This document shows, in pieces, positions 1 through 9,937 of a stretch of DNA of 36,731 nucleotides. How positions within the stretch are numbered: the stretch's first letter is position 1; every line of letters starts with the position of its first letter. Origin of the DNA: Parvibaculum sp. (GTDB lineage: Bacteria > Pseudomonadota > Alphaproteobacteria > Parvibaculales > Parvibaculaceae); contig PNMC01000010.1 of NCBI GenBank assembly GCA_013823365.1, positions 1-36,731 on the forward strand, read 5' to 3'. The notes beneath the pieces were generated by a model that had not been told where the DNA came from, searched no databases, and saw nothing but the letters and a program-made list of their open reading frames with translations. The position numbers and the translations under genes were made by a program.

Positions 1-1
1 A

Positions 2-439
2 GTGTGTGTAGGATTCTTCACTGGCGCCTATTCGCAGCAGGACGGCGGAGCAAGTATAGTTCAAATCCTCCTTTCTTTATTGGGCCTTTTCGGAACTATT
101 ATTTTACTTGGACTGCGGGCCAGGATGATTTTGACTTGGCTTGAATACATGGAAGCGAAGGCTTTGTATAAGCTCTTTGAAACCTCCCATAGGGTCGGAA
201 AAGCAGTGCATGTAGCTCTTTACCTCTACACTGCCGCTGTTCCCATTTGTCTGTTCTCTCTCCCCTTTCTTTTTTCGACCGATTCAGGCTCGACGTACCC
301 ATCGGGCACGTATGCCGCGCAGATCGGCCTAGGAGTTGCTGGATCGATCGTCGCCATCGCTATTCGATACAAAAAGCATCCTTTCGCCAGCCACCTCACA
401 TTTCTTGGCGATGCTCGTGGAGCGCATGCGACACCCTGA
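2..439 (+). CDS. Hydrophobic membrane protein, probably 5'-truncated by the window edge
   Basis: Open frame from the window edge with several hydrophobic segments; visibly more AT-rich than the rest of the window. Confidence 0.5.
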   Translation: MCVGFFTGAYSQQDGGASIVQILLSLLGLFGTIILLGLRARMILTWLEYMEAKALYKLFETSHRVGKAVHVALYLYTAAVPICLFSLPFLFSTDSGSTYPSGTYAAQIGLGVAGSIVAIAIRYKKHPFASHLTFLGDARGAHATP

Positions 440-471
440 ACGTGGAAGTAGGGATATACTTCTTACCTCCA

Positions 472-499
472 TTGCACCCCGCGTGAGCCTGCCTATACT
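472..499 (+). promoter_or_regulatory. Putative sigma70-like promoter for the TRAP operon (TTGCAC-16 nt-TATACT)
   Basis: Motif match upstream of dctP, about 70 nt before the start codon. Confidence 0.5.
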
Positions 500-572
500 G
501 GCCGCAAATTGTACCCCTTCAATCGGGGCGGACGGCCGGGGGCCGTCAGGGGATGCATACGGGGAGTAATCG

Positions 573-1646
573 ATGAAGCGCCGTTCGTTTCTGGCAGGCG
601 CCGGCCTGACAGGCCTTGCTGCCGCCACCTTGCCCGCGCCCGCGCTGGCGCAGGGCAAGCGCCAGCTCAAGATGGTCACCACCTGGCCGAAGAATTATCC
701 GGGCCTTGGCGTATCCGCCGAACGGCTCGCTATCCGCATCCGCGAAATGACGGATGGGGACCTCGACATCAAGGTCTTCGCGGCGAACGAACTCGTGCCT
801 GCGCTCGAATGCTTCGACACGGTTTCCTCCGGCGCGGCCGACATCTATCACGGCGCGGAATATTACTGGCAGGGCAAGTCCAAGGCCTTCAACTTCTTCA
901 CCGCCGTTCCCTTCGGCATGACGGCCGCCGAAATCAACGCCTGGATCTATCATGGCGGCGGCCAGGAGCTCTGGGACGAACTTTCCGCCCGGTTCAAGAT
1001 CAAGGCCTTCATGTGCGCCAATACGGGCACGCAGCTTCCCGGCTGGTATCGCAACGAGATCAAGTCGCTCGACGACCTGAAAGGCCTCTCGATCCGCATG
1101 CCGGGTCTCGGCGGCGAAGTCATGCGCCGGCTCGGCGCCGCATCGGTCACGCTGGCCGGGCCCGATATTTTCCCCGCCCTCCAGAACCGCACCATCGATG
1201 CCGCCGAATGGGTCGGCCCCTGGAACGACATGGCCTTCGGCTTCTATCGCCTCGCCAAATATTACTATTGGCCGGGATTCCACGAGCCGGGATCGAGCCT
1301 CGCCGCCGGCTTCAATCTCGATGTCTGGAACTCCTTCACGAAGCAGCAACAGGCCATCGTCCGGGCCGCCTGCGCCGCCGAGAACGACTATACGCTGGCC
1401 GAATACAACGCCCATAATGGCGAGGCGCTGAAGACCCTCGTCGAAAAGCACGGCGTCCTCGTTCGCCGCTTCCCGGACGACGTCGTCGCAGCGCTCAAGA
1501 AGACGTCGCGCGAAGTGCTGGAAGATGCGGCGAAGGAAGATGCCTTCACCGCCAAGGTCTATGAGAGCTTCCGCAACTTCCTCGACACCACGAGCGAATG
1601 GACCCGCATCGGCGACGAAGGCTTCGTGGAGGCGCGCCGCGACTGA
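573..1646 (+). CDS. dctP: TRAP transporter substrate-binding subunit, DctP/TakP-like, with Tat-like signal (KRRSFLAGAG)
   Basis: Twin-Arg signal peptide, 'TTWPKNYPGLG', 'FNFFTAVPFGM'; followed by dctQ and dctM. Confidence 0.92.
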   Translation: MKRRSFLAGAGLTGLAAATLPAPALAQGKRQLKMVTTWPKNYPGLGVSAERLAIRIREMTDGDLDIKVFAANELVPALECFDTVSSGAADIYHGAEYYWQGKSKAFNFFTAVPFGMTAAEINAWIYHGGGQELWDELSARFKIKAFMCANTGTQLPGWYRNEIKSLDDLKGLSIRMPGLGGEVMRRLGAASVTLAGPDIFPALQNRTIDAAEWVGPWNDMAFGFYRLAKYYYWPGFHEPGSSLAAGFNLDVWNSFTKQQQAIVRAACAAENDYTLAEYNAHNGEALKTLVEKHGVLVRRFPDDVVAALKKTSREVLEDAAKEDAFTAKVYESFRNFLDTTSEWTRIGDEGFVEARRD

Positions 1647-1655
1647 CGCGGTGCC

Positions 1656-2210
1656 ATGGGAAACAGTCCAATGAAGGCACTCGTCCGCATTGCCGGCTGG
1701 ATCGACGCCCTGAACGAACATGTCGGGCGCGCCGTCTCGCTGCTCGCGCTCGCCATGGTTCTCGTCCAGTTCATCGTCGTCCTGCAGCGCTATGTTTTCG
1801 GCATCGGCTCGATCTTCATGCAGGAGTCCATCGTCTATATGCATGGCACGCTCTTCATGCTCGTGGCGGGATACACCCTCCTGCATAACGGCCATGTCCG
1901 CGTCGACGTCTTCTACCGGACGATGCCGCCCAAGGCGAAGGCCTGGGTCGATCTTCTCGGCACGCTCTTCCTGCTTTGGCCGGTCTGCTACCTCATTTTC
2001 ACCGTCTCGCTTCCCTATGTCGGCGCCTCATGGGCGGTGCGCGAAGGCAGCCGCGAGACGAGCGGCATCCAGGGCGTCTATCTGCTGAAAAGCGTGATCA
2101 TCGTCTTCGTCGTGCTGCTCGCCCTTCAGGGACTGTCCCTGATCGTTCATGCGATGCGCATCCTCGCCGGGAAGGAAAAACCCGTCGAGGAAGCCTCGCC
2201 CATCCTCTGA
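1656..2210 (+). CDS. dctQ: TRAP transporter small permease (DctQ)
   Basis: Four-helix small membrane protein with VQRYVFG-type motif between dctP and dctM. Confidence 0.9.
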   Translation: MGNSPMKALVRIAGWIDALNEHVGRAVSLLALAMVLVQFIVVLQRYVFGIGSIFMQESIVYMHGTLFMLVAGYTLLHNGHVRVDVFYRTMPPKAKAWVDLLGTLFLLWPVCYLIFTVSLPYVGASWAVREGSRETSGIQGVYLLKSVIIVFVVLLALQGLSLIVHAMRILAGKEKPVEEASPIL

Positions 2211-2223
2211 AGGCCGCCCCAAA

Positions 2224-3798
2224 ATGGAGCTTCGCGCCAGTCTCGACATCCTGATGTTCGTCACCGTTTGCGCGGTGCTGCTCACCGGATTTCCCGTGGC
2301 CTTCACGCTCGCAGGCGTCGCCCTTGCCTTCGGCGTCATCGGCATCGTCTTCGGCGTTTTCGATTTCGGCTTCATGGCCGCCTTGCCGCAGCGCATCTAC
2401 GGCAACATGACGAACGATGTGCTGATCGCCGTGCCGCTCTTCGTCTTCATGGGCACGATGCTGGAGCGCTCCAAGGTCGCCGAGGACCTGCTCGAAAACA
2501 TGGGACGGCTGTTCGGCCGGCTGCGCGGCGGGCTCGGCTATTCGGTGTCGATCGTCGGCGCGCTTCTCGCGGCCTCGACCGGCATTGTCGGCGCGACCGT
2601 CGTCACCATGAGCCTGCTCGCCCTGCCTACCATGCTGCGGCGCGGCTACGACCCGTCGCTGGCTACGGGCTCCATCGCGGCTGCCGGCACGCTCGGCCAG
2701 ATCATTCCGCCCTCGATCGTGCTCGTGCTGCTCGGCGATACGCTCGCCAATTCCTATCAGCGCGCGCAGCTCGACCAGGGCATCTTCTCGCCGGAAACAC
2801 TGTCTGTCGGCGATCTCTTTGCCGGTGCGCTTCTGCCGGGTCTTATGCTGGTCGGCTTCTACATCCTCTATCAGATCGTTCGCGCCGCGCTCGACCCGAA
2901 ATCCTCGCCCGCCATGCCGGTCGATGACAGCATCCCGACCGCCGAACTCTATCGCCGCACGCTCCGCGCGCTGATACCTCCGGTCGCGCTGATCATTGCG
3001 GTCATGGGTTCGATCCTTGGTGGTATCGCCACGCCGACCGAAGCCGCTGCCCTCGGTGCCATCGGCTCGATCCTGCTTGCCGGAGAGCGCGCGGGCGGCA
3101 TGAAACGCGCCGTGCGCATCGCCGCCCTTTCGCTGATCGCGCTGCTGATCCTGACCTCCTTCATGGATCTCCGCACCGCCCGCAGCGAAATTTCGACCGC
3201 AGACCAGATCGGCATCTGGGCCGCCTATCTTCTCTGCACGCTCGTTGCGATCGGCCTTGCAGCCTCCATCTGGCGCCTCTGGCTGAGCGGCGTCATCGGC
3301 GAGGTCACGCAATCGACAGCCCGCATCACCTCCATGGTCTTCGTGATCCTGATCGGCGCCGCGCTGTTCAGCCTCGTCTTCCGGGGGCTCGGCGGCGACG
3401 ACACGGTGCACGAGTTCCTGAATTCCATGCCGGGCGGCGCCACAGGCGCCATCATCACCGTGATGGTGATCATGTTCCTGCTCGGCTTCTTCCTCGATTT
3501 CATCGAGATCATCTTCGTCGTCGTGCCGATCGTGGCGCCGATCCTGCTGATGATGGGTGTGGACCCGGTCTGGCTCGGCGTGATGATGGCGCTGAACCTG
3601 CAGACCTCGTTCCTGACGCCGCCCTTCGGCTTTGCGCTCTTCTATCTGCGGGGCGTCGCGCCGGAAAGCGTCACCACCATGCAGATTTATCGCGGCGCGA
3701 TACCTTTCGTAGGGCTTCAATTGCTGGCCATTACCGTGGTAGCCATGTTCCCGTCGATCGCGACCTGGCTGCCGCGCCTCCTCTTCTCCACCATGTGA
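2224..3798 (+). CDS. dctM: TRAP transporter large permease (DctM)
   Basis: 'VPLFVFMGTMLERS', 'AAAGTLGQIIPPSIVLVLLGD', 'LQTSFLTPPFGFALFYLRG'; ATG at 2224 chosen over the longer ORF that overlaps dctQ. Confidence 0.92.
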   Translation: MELRASLDILMFVTVCAVLLTGFPVAFTLAGVALAFGVIGIVFGVFDFGFMAALPQRIYGNMTNDVLIAVPLFVFMGTMLERSKVAEDLLENMGRLFGRLRGGLGYSVSIVGALLAASTGIVGATVVTMSLLALPTMLRRGYDPSLATGSIAAAGTLGQIIPPSIVLVLLGDTLANSYQRAQLDQGIFSPETLSVGDLFAGALLPGLMLVGFYILYQIVRAALDPKSSPAMPVDDSIPTAELYRRTLRALIPPVALIIAVMGSILGGIATPTEAAALGAIGSILLAGERAGGMKRAVRIAALSLIALLILTSFMDLRTARSEISTADQIGIWAAYLLCTLVAIGLAASIWRLWLSGVIGEVTQSTARITSMVFVILIGAALFSLVFRGLGGDDTVHEFLNSMPGGATGAIITVMVIMFLLGFFLDFIEIIFVVVPIVAPILLMMGVDPVWLGVMMALNLQTSFLTPPFGFALFYLRGVAPESVTTMQIYRGAIPFVGLQLLAITVVAMFPSIATWLPRLLFSTM

Positions 3799-3803
3799 GT
3801 ACA

Positions 3804-4298
3804 ATGTCCGCAAAAGACCCGAATGAAGCCGCACAGAACGCCCGCAGCAATCTCATTCGCATGTCCCTCGTCGTCATGGCCATGACAGGCCTGATCGCGT
3901 TTATGATCGGCACAGGACGCGTCCAGCTATATGATGAACCCATCGAACTGACGGTGCAGGTCACGCAGCCCAGAAGCTGGACCGAAGCAGGGCCGCTCAT
4001 CCTCGCAGTCAAGACCACGCTCGCCAACAATACCGGCGAAGCCATGCCGCTCGAAATCGGCTCGCAATGCAACATCTTCCGCTGGTTCCTGACGGACCGG
4101 GACCAGAATTTCGTCCAGTCGCAACGCGGCGACGAAGCCTGCCTCGACGTGCCGATGCGGGGCGAACTCGAAGGCAAGCATTCCATCTCGGGCGAATACA
4201 CGCTCGAACTCGACCCCGCCCGCGTGAAGCCCGGCGATTACATTCTCTTCATGAATTATTGGGGCCATGAGAGGCGCGAGCCGATCACCATCAGGTGA
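3804..4298 (+). CDS. Membrane-anchored protein with a possible BsuPI-like beta-sandwich domain
   Basis: Single N-terminal TM helix followed by 'ILAVKTTLANNTGEAMPLEIGSQCNIFRWFLTDRDQNFV...LELDPARVKPGDY'; start codon next to the dctM stop. Confidence 0.65.
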   Translation: MSAKDPNEAAQNARSNLIRMSLVVMAMTGLIAFMIGTGRVQLYDEPIELTVQVTQPRSWTEAGPLILAVKTTLANNTGEAMPLEIGSQCNIFRWFLTDRDQNFVQSQRGDEACLDVPMRGELEGKHSISGEYTLELDPARVKPGDYILFMNYWGHERREPITIR

Positions 4299-4304
4299 TC
4301 CGGC

Positions 4305-6551
4305 TCAGGGCGCCCCGAAGCCGCCGCCGAACTTGTGCCCCACGGGGAAGCCCTTGGGCGGCAGGCGGCCTGCCTGCGCGCGCTGCCCGAGCCATTCCTT
4401 CAGCGCATCGAATGTCCGCGCGCGGTCGGAGCGGTCATAGGCGATGAGCCCCTGTTTCAGCGTGAAGGTCTTGATGTCGCCGAGGCCGCCATCCTTGTAG
4501 CGCTGCAGGCGCACGCCCTTGCCGCGCGTCATCTCGTTCACTTCCTTGAGCGGGAAAACGACGAGCTTGCGGTTCTCGCCGATCACGGCCACATGATCGC
4601 CCTGCACCACGGCGCAGGCGACCGCTTCATCCGTACCCGAGACGTTCAATATCTGCTTGCCGGCGCGGCGCATCGCGACGACCTCGTCCTCCGGCACGAT
4701 GAAGCCATTGCCTTCATGCGAGGCGATGATGAGCCTCCGCCCCGGCTGGTGCACGAAAAGCGCCACGATGTCGCGGCTCTCGTCGAGGTCGATCATCAGG
4801 CGTACCGGCTCGCCATGCCCGCGCCCGCCCGGCAGCTTCGCTGCGTCGAGCGTGTAGAAGCGGCCATCCGTCGCGAAGAGAAGGATTTTGTCCGTCGTCT
4901 CCGCATGAAGCGTGAAGCGCGGGCCATCGCCCTCCTTGAACTTGATATCGGCGTCGGCGGCGAGATGCCCCTTCATCGAGCGGATCCAGCCCTTCTTCGA
5001 GCAGACGACGGTGATCGGCTCCTTTTCGACCATCGCCTCGACCGGCACATATTCGACTTTCGGCGCATCGGAGAACGTCGTTCGCCGCGCGCCGAGCTTC
5101 GTCTTCGGGCCGAATGTGTTGCGCACCTCCTTGATCTCTTCGGACACGCGCTCCCACTGCTTCGCATCGGACTTCACCAGCGCCTTGAGGTTCTTCTGCT
5201 CGGCGGTGAGGGTCTTGTGCTCGCCCCTGATCTCCATTTCCTCAAGCTTGCGCAAGCTCCGCAGGCGCATGTTGAGAATTGCTTCCGCCTGATTGTCGGT
5301 CAGCTTGAAGCGCTTCATGAGCGCGGGCTTCGGCTCGTCCTCCTCGCGGATGATGCGGATCACCTCGTCGAGATTGAGATAGGCCTTCAGATAGCCTTCG
5401 AGCACTTCGAGCCGCTTCTCGATCTTGTCGAGGCGGAAGTTGGAACGGCGGACGAGCACGTCCTTGCGATGCTCGAGCCAGGCCCGGAGCGCCTCCCTGA
5501 GACTCATCACGCCCGGCACCTGCCCCGCCGAAAGCACGTTCAAATTCAGCGGAAAGCGGCTCTCGAGCTCCGTCGCCCGGAAGAGCGACTCCATCAGATG
5601 TTCGGGCTCGACCGTTCGGGACTTCGGCACCAGTACGAGGCGGATTTCCTCCGCGCTCTCGTCGCGCACATCTTCCAGCAGGGGCAGCTTCTTCGCCTGC
5701 AGGAGTTCGGCGATCTTCTCGATCAGCTTCGACTTCTGAACCTGGTAGGGAATTTCCGTGACGACGATCTGCCAGAGCCCGCGGGGCAGCTCCTCCTGCT
5801 CCCAGCGCGCCCGCACGCGGAAACCGCCGCGCCCCGTTTCATAGGCCTCGATAATCGCCTCGCGCGGCTCGATCACGATGCCGCCGGTCGGGAAATCGGG
5901 CCCCTGCACGAAGCTCACAAGCTTTTCCGTCCGCGCATTCGGATATTTGATGAGATGGAGCGCCGCGTCGCAAAGCTCCGCCGCATTATGCGGCGGAATG
6001 CTCGTCGCCATGCCGACCGCGATGCCGGAGGCGCCATTGGCGAGAAGCTGCGGGAAGGCCCCCGGCAGCACCATGGGCTCCTTGTCCTCGCCATCGTAAG
6101 TCTCGCGGAAATCGACCGTGTCCTCGTCGAGCCCGTCCAGCAGCAGCGCTGCGACGGCGGTCAGTCGCGCTTCCGTGTAGCGCATGGCGGCCGCGTTATC
6201 GCCGTCCACATTGCCGAAATTGCCCTGCCCGTCGACCAGCGGAAAGCGCACGGAAAAATCCTGCGCGAGACGCACCAGTGCGTCATAGACCGACTGGTCG
6301 CCATGCGGGTGATAGCGGCCGATCACGTCGCCGACGACGCGGGCCGACTTCTTGAAACCCTGCCCCGGCTCCAGCCTGAGCTGCCGCATCGCAAAGAGTA
6401 CACGCCGGTGCACCGGCTTCAGCCCGTCGCGCACATCCGGCAGCGCCCGATGCATGATGGTCGAGAGCGCATAGGCGAGATAGCGCGTCTCCAGCGCCTC
6501 GCGCAGATTGATCTCGTGTTCGGGCTCGGGCGGCGGTGCGACTTTGGTCAT
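4305..6551 (-). CDS. parC: DNA topoisomerase IV subunit A
   Basis: '[33 protein letters not shown]', '[34 protein letters not shown]' with catalytic Tyr context '[12 protein letters not shown]'. Confidence 0.97.
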   Translation of the reverse strand: MTKVAPPPEPEHEINLREALETRYLAYALSTIMHRALPDVRDGLKPVHRRVLFAMRQLRLEPGQGFKKSARVVGDVIGRYHPHGDQSVYDALVRLAQDFSVRFPLVDGQGNFGNVDGDNAAAMRYTEARLTAVAALLLDGLDEDTVDFRETYDGEDKEPMVLPGAFPQLLANGASGIAVGMATSIPPHNAAELCDAALHLIKYPNARTEKLVSFVQGPDFPTGGIVIEPREAIIEAYETGRGGFRVRARWEQEELPRGLWQIVVTEIPYQVQKSKLIEKIAELLQAKKLPLLEDVRDESAEEIRLVLVPKSRTVEPEHLMESLFRATELESRFPLNLNVLSAGQVPGVMSLREALRAWLEHRKDVLVRRSNFRLDKIEKRLEVLEGYLKAYLNLDEVIRIIREEDEPKPALMKRFKLTDNQAEAILNMRLRSLRKLEEMEIRGEHKTLTAEQKNLKALVKSDAKQWERVSEEIKEVRNTFGPKTKLGARRTTFSDAPKVEYVPVEAMVEKEPITVVCSKKGWIRSMKGHLAADADIKFKEGDGPRFTLHAETTDKILLFATDGRFYTLDAAKLPGGRGHGEPVRLMIDLDESRDIVALFVHQPGRRLIIASHEGNGFIVPEDEVVAMRRAGKQILNVSGTDEAVACAVVQGDHVAVIGENRKLVVFPLKEVNEMTRGKGVRLQRYKDGGLGDIKTFTLKQGLIAYDRSDRARTFDALKEWLGQRAQAGRLPPKGFPVGHKFGGGFGAP

Positions 6552-6572
6552 GATATTCCGGCGCTAAAAGTA

Positions 6573-6666
6573 GTCGTCATGACCCGCTTTATGCGGGTCA
6601 TCCACGTCTTTCTTCTACGTGAAATTAGAAAGACGTGGATGGCCCGGACAAGCCGGGCCATGACGA
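6573..6666. repeat. Nested inverted-repeat (REP/palindromic) intergenic element
   Basis: Outer arms tcgtcatg.../...catgacga; inner hairpins gacccgctttatgcgggtc and ggcccggacaagccgggcc; central arms ATCCACGTCTTTCT / AGAAAGACGTGGAT. Confidence 0.8.
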
Positions 6667-6705
6667 AATAAGGAACTGACAGCCAATATACCAGCGATTC
6701 GCCTC

Positions 6706-7434
6706 TCACTCCGCCCAGGCCGCGATCTTCTCCATCAGGCGGAGCCGGGCATCGGGCAGATGCCGGCCATGCGCGGCAAAGAGATGCCTCTCCAGAAAAT
6801 GCCCGGTGAGCCTGAAACCTTCGGCCACATCGGCGGGTGACGCTTCGCCCGCCTGCGAGCCGACGAGAAAGCCCGGCAGCCGGAACAGCCGGTCCTTGTA
6901 GGGCTCGCCCGCCGCCCGGCTCACCGCGCCGCCGCTTTTCGGCGACACATAGACGAGATCGTCGCGAACGCCCGTCGCCGCGCAGCGCGTGAGATCGAGC
7001 CCGAAACCGAGTTCCTGCAACAGCCCGAGCTCGAAACGCACGAAAATCGCCGGCCAGACTTCCCCGTCCTGCAGCGTTTCGAGCAGCACTTCATAGCCAT
7101 CGTAAAGGGCGGGATGCGCCTCCCGCTCCGGCACGATGCCGCAAACGGCGCTCGCCGCGCTGAGCGCCAGGAGCGCCAGCGGATCGTCCATCAAGAGGCC
7201 CGCCAGCGGGCGCACGAGCTCCACCTGATAGGTGCCGAGATGATCGGAAAGCCGCGCCCGCCAATGCGCATTGAGCTTGTTGCCGGGTTGCAGCACGCTG
7301 CGCATCCGCGGCCCCGCGCCGCCATGCACCAGCCCCAGATGCCGCCCCTGCTCCCGCGTGAAGAGTTCGAGGATCGCGCCCGTCTCGCCATGAGCGCGCG
7401 CCGACAACACGATCCCCTCGTCACGCCAGTCCAT
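6706..7434 (-). CDS. recO: DNA repair protein RecO
   Basis: 'MDWRDEGIVLSARAHGETGAILELFTREQGRHLGLVHGG'; located next to era/rnc. Confidence 0.95.
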   Translation of the reverse strand: MDWRDEGIVLSARAHGETGAILELFTREQGRHLGLVHGGAGPRMRSVLQPGNKLNAHWRARLSDHLGTYQVELVRPLAGLLMDDPLALLALSAASAVCGIVPEREAHPALYDGYEVLLETLQDGEVWPAIFVRFELGLLQELGFGLDLTRCAATGVRDDLVYVSPKSGGAVSRAAGEPYKDRLFRLPGFLVGSQAGEASPADVAEGFRLTGHFLERHLFAAHGRHLPDARLRLMEKIAAWAE

Positions 7435-7443
7435 GCACGGCCC

Positions 7444-8379
7444 TCACCCCTGCGGGAAATCGAGCCCCATCTCGCGGTAGCGCTCGCGATCGTCGGACCA
7501 GTTCTCGCGCACCTTCACGAAGAGGAAGAGATGCACTTTCGTCTCCAGCATCTCTTCGAGCTCCTGCCGCGCGAGCTGCCCGACCGTCTTGATCGTCTGC
7601 CCGCCCTTGCCGAGCGCGATCTTCTTCTGGCTGTCGCGCTCGACGAAGATCACCTGGGCAATACGGATGGAGCCGTCTTTCTTCTGCTCCCATTCCTCCG
7701 TCTCGACGGTCAGCGAATAGGGCAATTCGTCATGGAGACGGAGAAAGAGCTTCTCGCGCGTGACTTCCGCGGCGAGCGAACGGAGCGGCACATCGGCCGC
7801 CTGATCCTCCGGATAATGCCACGGTCCCGCCGGCATCATCTTCGCGAGATGACGGCGCAGATCGGCAACGCCGCTCCCTTTCATCGCCGAGATCATGAAC
7901 GTATCGGTGAAAAGTCCCGTCTCGTTCAGCCGTTCGGCGAGCTTCAGCAGCTTCTCGCGCTTCGTCGCATCGATCTTGTTCAGAACGAGGATTGCCTTCC
8001 GCCCCTGCGACTTCAGCCCCTCGATGATCCGTTCCAGATCTTCCTCGCGCTCATATTCGGCATCGACCATGAGGATGATGGCGTCCGCATCGCCCGCCCC
8101 GCCCCAGGCGGCATCGACCATCGCCTTGTCGAGTCTGCGCTTCGGCTTGAAGATGCCCGGCGTATCCACGAACACGATCTGGGTATCGCCTTCCATCGCG
8201 ATGCCGCGAATGCGCGAGCGCGTCGTCTGCACCTTATGCGTGACGATGGCGACCTTCGAACCCACAAGCTGGTTCAGAAGCGTCGACTTGCCCGCATTCG
8301 GCGCGCCGATGATGGCGACGAAGCCGCAACGGGTCTGCCCGGCCTCGGCCTGCGGCATATTTTCAGATGTCTCTTCCAT
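7444..8379 (-). CDS. era: GTPase Era
   Basis: G1 'GAPNAGKSTLLN', 'VDTPGIF', 'NKID', C-terminal KH region 'KIALGKGGQTIK'. Confidence 0.97.
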   Translation of the reverse strand: MEETSENMPQAEAGQTRCGFVAIIGAPNAGKSTLLNQLVGSKVAIVTHKVQTTRSRIRGIAMEGDTQIVFVDTPGIFKPKRRLDKAMVDAAWGGAGDADAIILMVDAEYEREEDLERIIEGLKSQGRKAILVLNKIDATKREKLLKLAERLNETGLFTDTFMISAMKGSGVADLRRHLAKMMPAGPWHYPEDQAADVPLRSLAAEVTREKLFLRLHDELPYSLTVETEEWEQKKDGSIRIAQVIFVERDSQKKIALGKGGQTIKTVGQLARQELEEMLETKVHLFLFVKVRENWSDDRERYREMGLDFPQG

Positions 8380-8415
8380 GATGCCGTCTCAATAGCATAT
8401 CGGCGCGAGCCGCGC

Positions 8416-9132
8416 TCAGTCTTCGTCCTGCCAGAGGCCGAGTTTTTCGAGCATCGCCCGGGCGGCCGCCTGTTCGGCCTGCCGCTTCGAGGCGCCTTTG
8501 GCCATGAGGGCCGCCTGTCCCTCGACCTCGACCGAAACGGTGAATTCCGGCGCATGGTCCGGGCCCGTTCGCCCGGCAAGCGCATATTTCGGCACGGGCC
8601 GCCCGGCGCCCTGCGCCCATTCCTGCAGCGCCGTCTTCGCATCCTGCGGCACCTTGCCCGACCGCTCGATCAGCGCCGCCCATTCGGCGCGGACGAACCG
8701 CTCCGCCACCTCATGCCCGCCATCGAGGTAAAGCGCCGCGATCAGGGCTTCGCAGGCATCCGCAAGAATGGCGGCCTTGCGCCGTCCGCCGGCCTTTTCC
8801 TCGCCGCCGCCCATAACGATGTGGCGGCCGAGGCCGAGCCGCTCCGCCACCTCGGCGCAGGCTTCCTTGCGGACAAGCGCATTGTAGCGCACCGCGAGTT
8901 CGCCCTCATCCGCCTGCGGAAAGGCCTCGAGCAGCCACTTCGCGATGGCGAGACCGAGCACCCGGTCGCCCAGAAATTCAAATCTCTGATAGTTGCTGCC
9001 CTCGGCGCTCGGATGCGTCAGCGCACGCCGGAGCAGGCCCTCATCGGCAAAGCGATGGCCGAGCCGCGCCTCCAGTTCCGCGCCTACTCGACCCATTTGC
9101 CGATGCGGTCCCAGCGGATGGCCGAGGGCCAC
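8416..9132 (-). CDS. rnc: Ribonuclease III (start may be an internal Met at 9096)
   Basis: 'NYQRFEFLGDRVLGLAIA', 'ILADACEALIAALYLDGG', C-terminal dsRBD. Confidence 0.96.
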   Translation of the reverse strand: MALGHPLGPHRQMGRVGAELEARLGHRFADEGLLRRALTHPSAEGSNYQRFEFLGDRVLGLAIAKWLLEAFPQADEGELAVRYNALVRKEACAEVAERLGLGRHIVMGGGEEKAGGRRKAAILADACEALIAALYLDGGHEVAERFVRAEWAALIERSGKVPQDAKTALQEWAQGAGRPVPKYALAGRTGPDHAPEFTVSVEVEGQAALMAKGASKRQAEQAAARAMLEKLGLWQDED

Positions 9133-9893
9133 TTCCAGATTTGCCAGATGGCTGCGCTTCCGTCTGCGGAGAAGAAGACGATCTCGGCCCTGCCGACCAG
9201 GTTCTCGAAAGGCACGTAACCCACCGACTCGGCCACGCGACTGTCGCTCGAATTGTCGCGGTTGTCGCCCATCATGAAATAATGCCCTTCAGGCACCTGA
9301 TAGGGCCCCGCATTGTCCCATACGCTATCCCTGATCCGGTCGAGCGTGAGATAGGAAACGCCATTCGGCAGCGTCTCCTTGTAGCGGGGAACGCGGCGGA
9401 CATTGCCGAAAGCATCGCGCTCGATGAAATCGTCCACCCGCATGCGCGGTACTTCGCGGTCGTTGATATAGAGGATGCCGCTGCGCATCTCTATCTTGTC
9501 GCCGGGCAGGCCGATGACGCGCTTGATGAAGTCGGTGCGGTTGTCGATCGGCTGCTTGAACACGGCGATGTCGCCCCGCTCGGGCGGCACCCCGGCGATC
9601 CGGCCGCTGAGGATCGGCGGGCTGAACGGCAGGGAGTGCCGCGAATAGCCGTAGCTGTATTTCGAGACGAAGAGATAGTCGCCGATCAGCAGGGTCGACT
9701 CCATCGAACTCGACGGAATGAAAAAGGGCTGAAACAGCAACGCCCTGATGACCATGGCGATCAGCAGCGCATAGATGATCGTGCGCACATTCTCGGACAG
9801 CGAACTGCTGCGTAATTTTCGCGCATTCTCGCCCATCGAGACTTTCCAGTCCTTCGCCATGCCTTGAAAGCTCCCCTGCACCCGCCGGACCAT
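9084..9893 (-). CDS. lepB: Signal peptidase I (start may be internal, MAKDWK)
   Basis: 'FFIPSSSMESTLLIGDYLFVSK', 'GDIAVFK', 'FIKRVIGLPGD', 'YFMMGDNRDNSSDSR'. Confidence 0.96.
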   Translation of the reverse strand: MVRRVQGSFQGMAKDWKVSMGENARKLRSSSLSENVRTIIYALLIAMVIRALLFQPFFIPSSSMESTLLIGDYLFVSKYSYGYSRHSLPFSPPILSGRIAGVPPERGDIAVFKQPIDNRTDFIKRVIGLPGDKIEMRSGILYINDREVPRMRVDDFIERDAFGNVRRVPRYKETLPNGVSYLTLDRIRDSVWDNAGPYQVPEGHYFMMGDNRDNSSDSRVAESVGYVPFENLVGRAEIVFFSADGSAAIWQIWKWPSAIRWDRIGKWVE

Positions 9894-9937
9894 AACACAT
9901 GAATGGCCCGTCTGTTCCTGTCCGGTTTCGCGCGGCC

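Noticed and set aside
2098-3834. 578-aa minus-strand ORF opposite dctM
   Set aside because: Extreme Asp/His/Arg/Glu composition is the antisense image of a hydrophobic membrane protein.
4335-6671. 778-aa ORF on the + strand, antisense to parC
   Set aside because: Typical shadow ORF of GC-rich DNA; parC on the minus strand is unambiguous and the antisense translation is Arg/His/Leu-rich low-plausibility sequence.
7114-9219. 701-aa + strand ORF across recO, era and rnc
   Set aside because: Spans three conserved minus-strand genes; composition is a shadow artefact.
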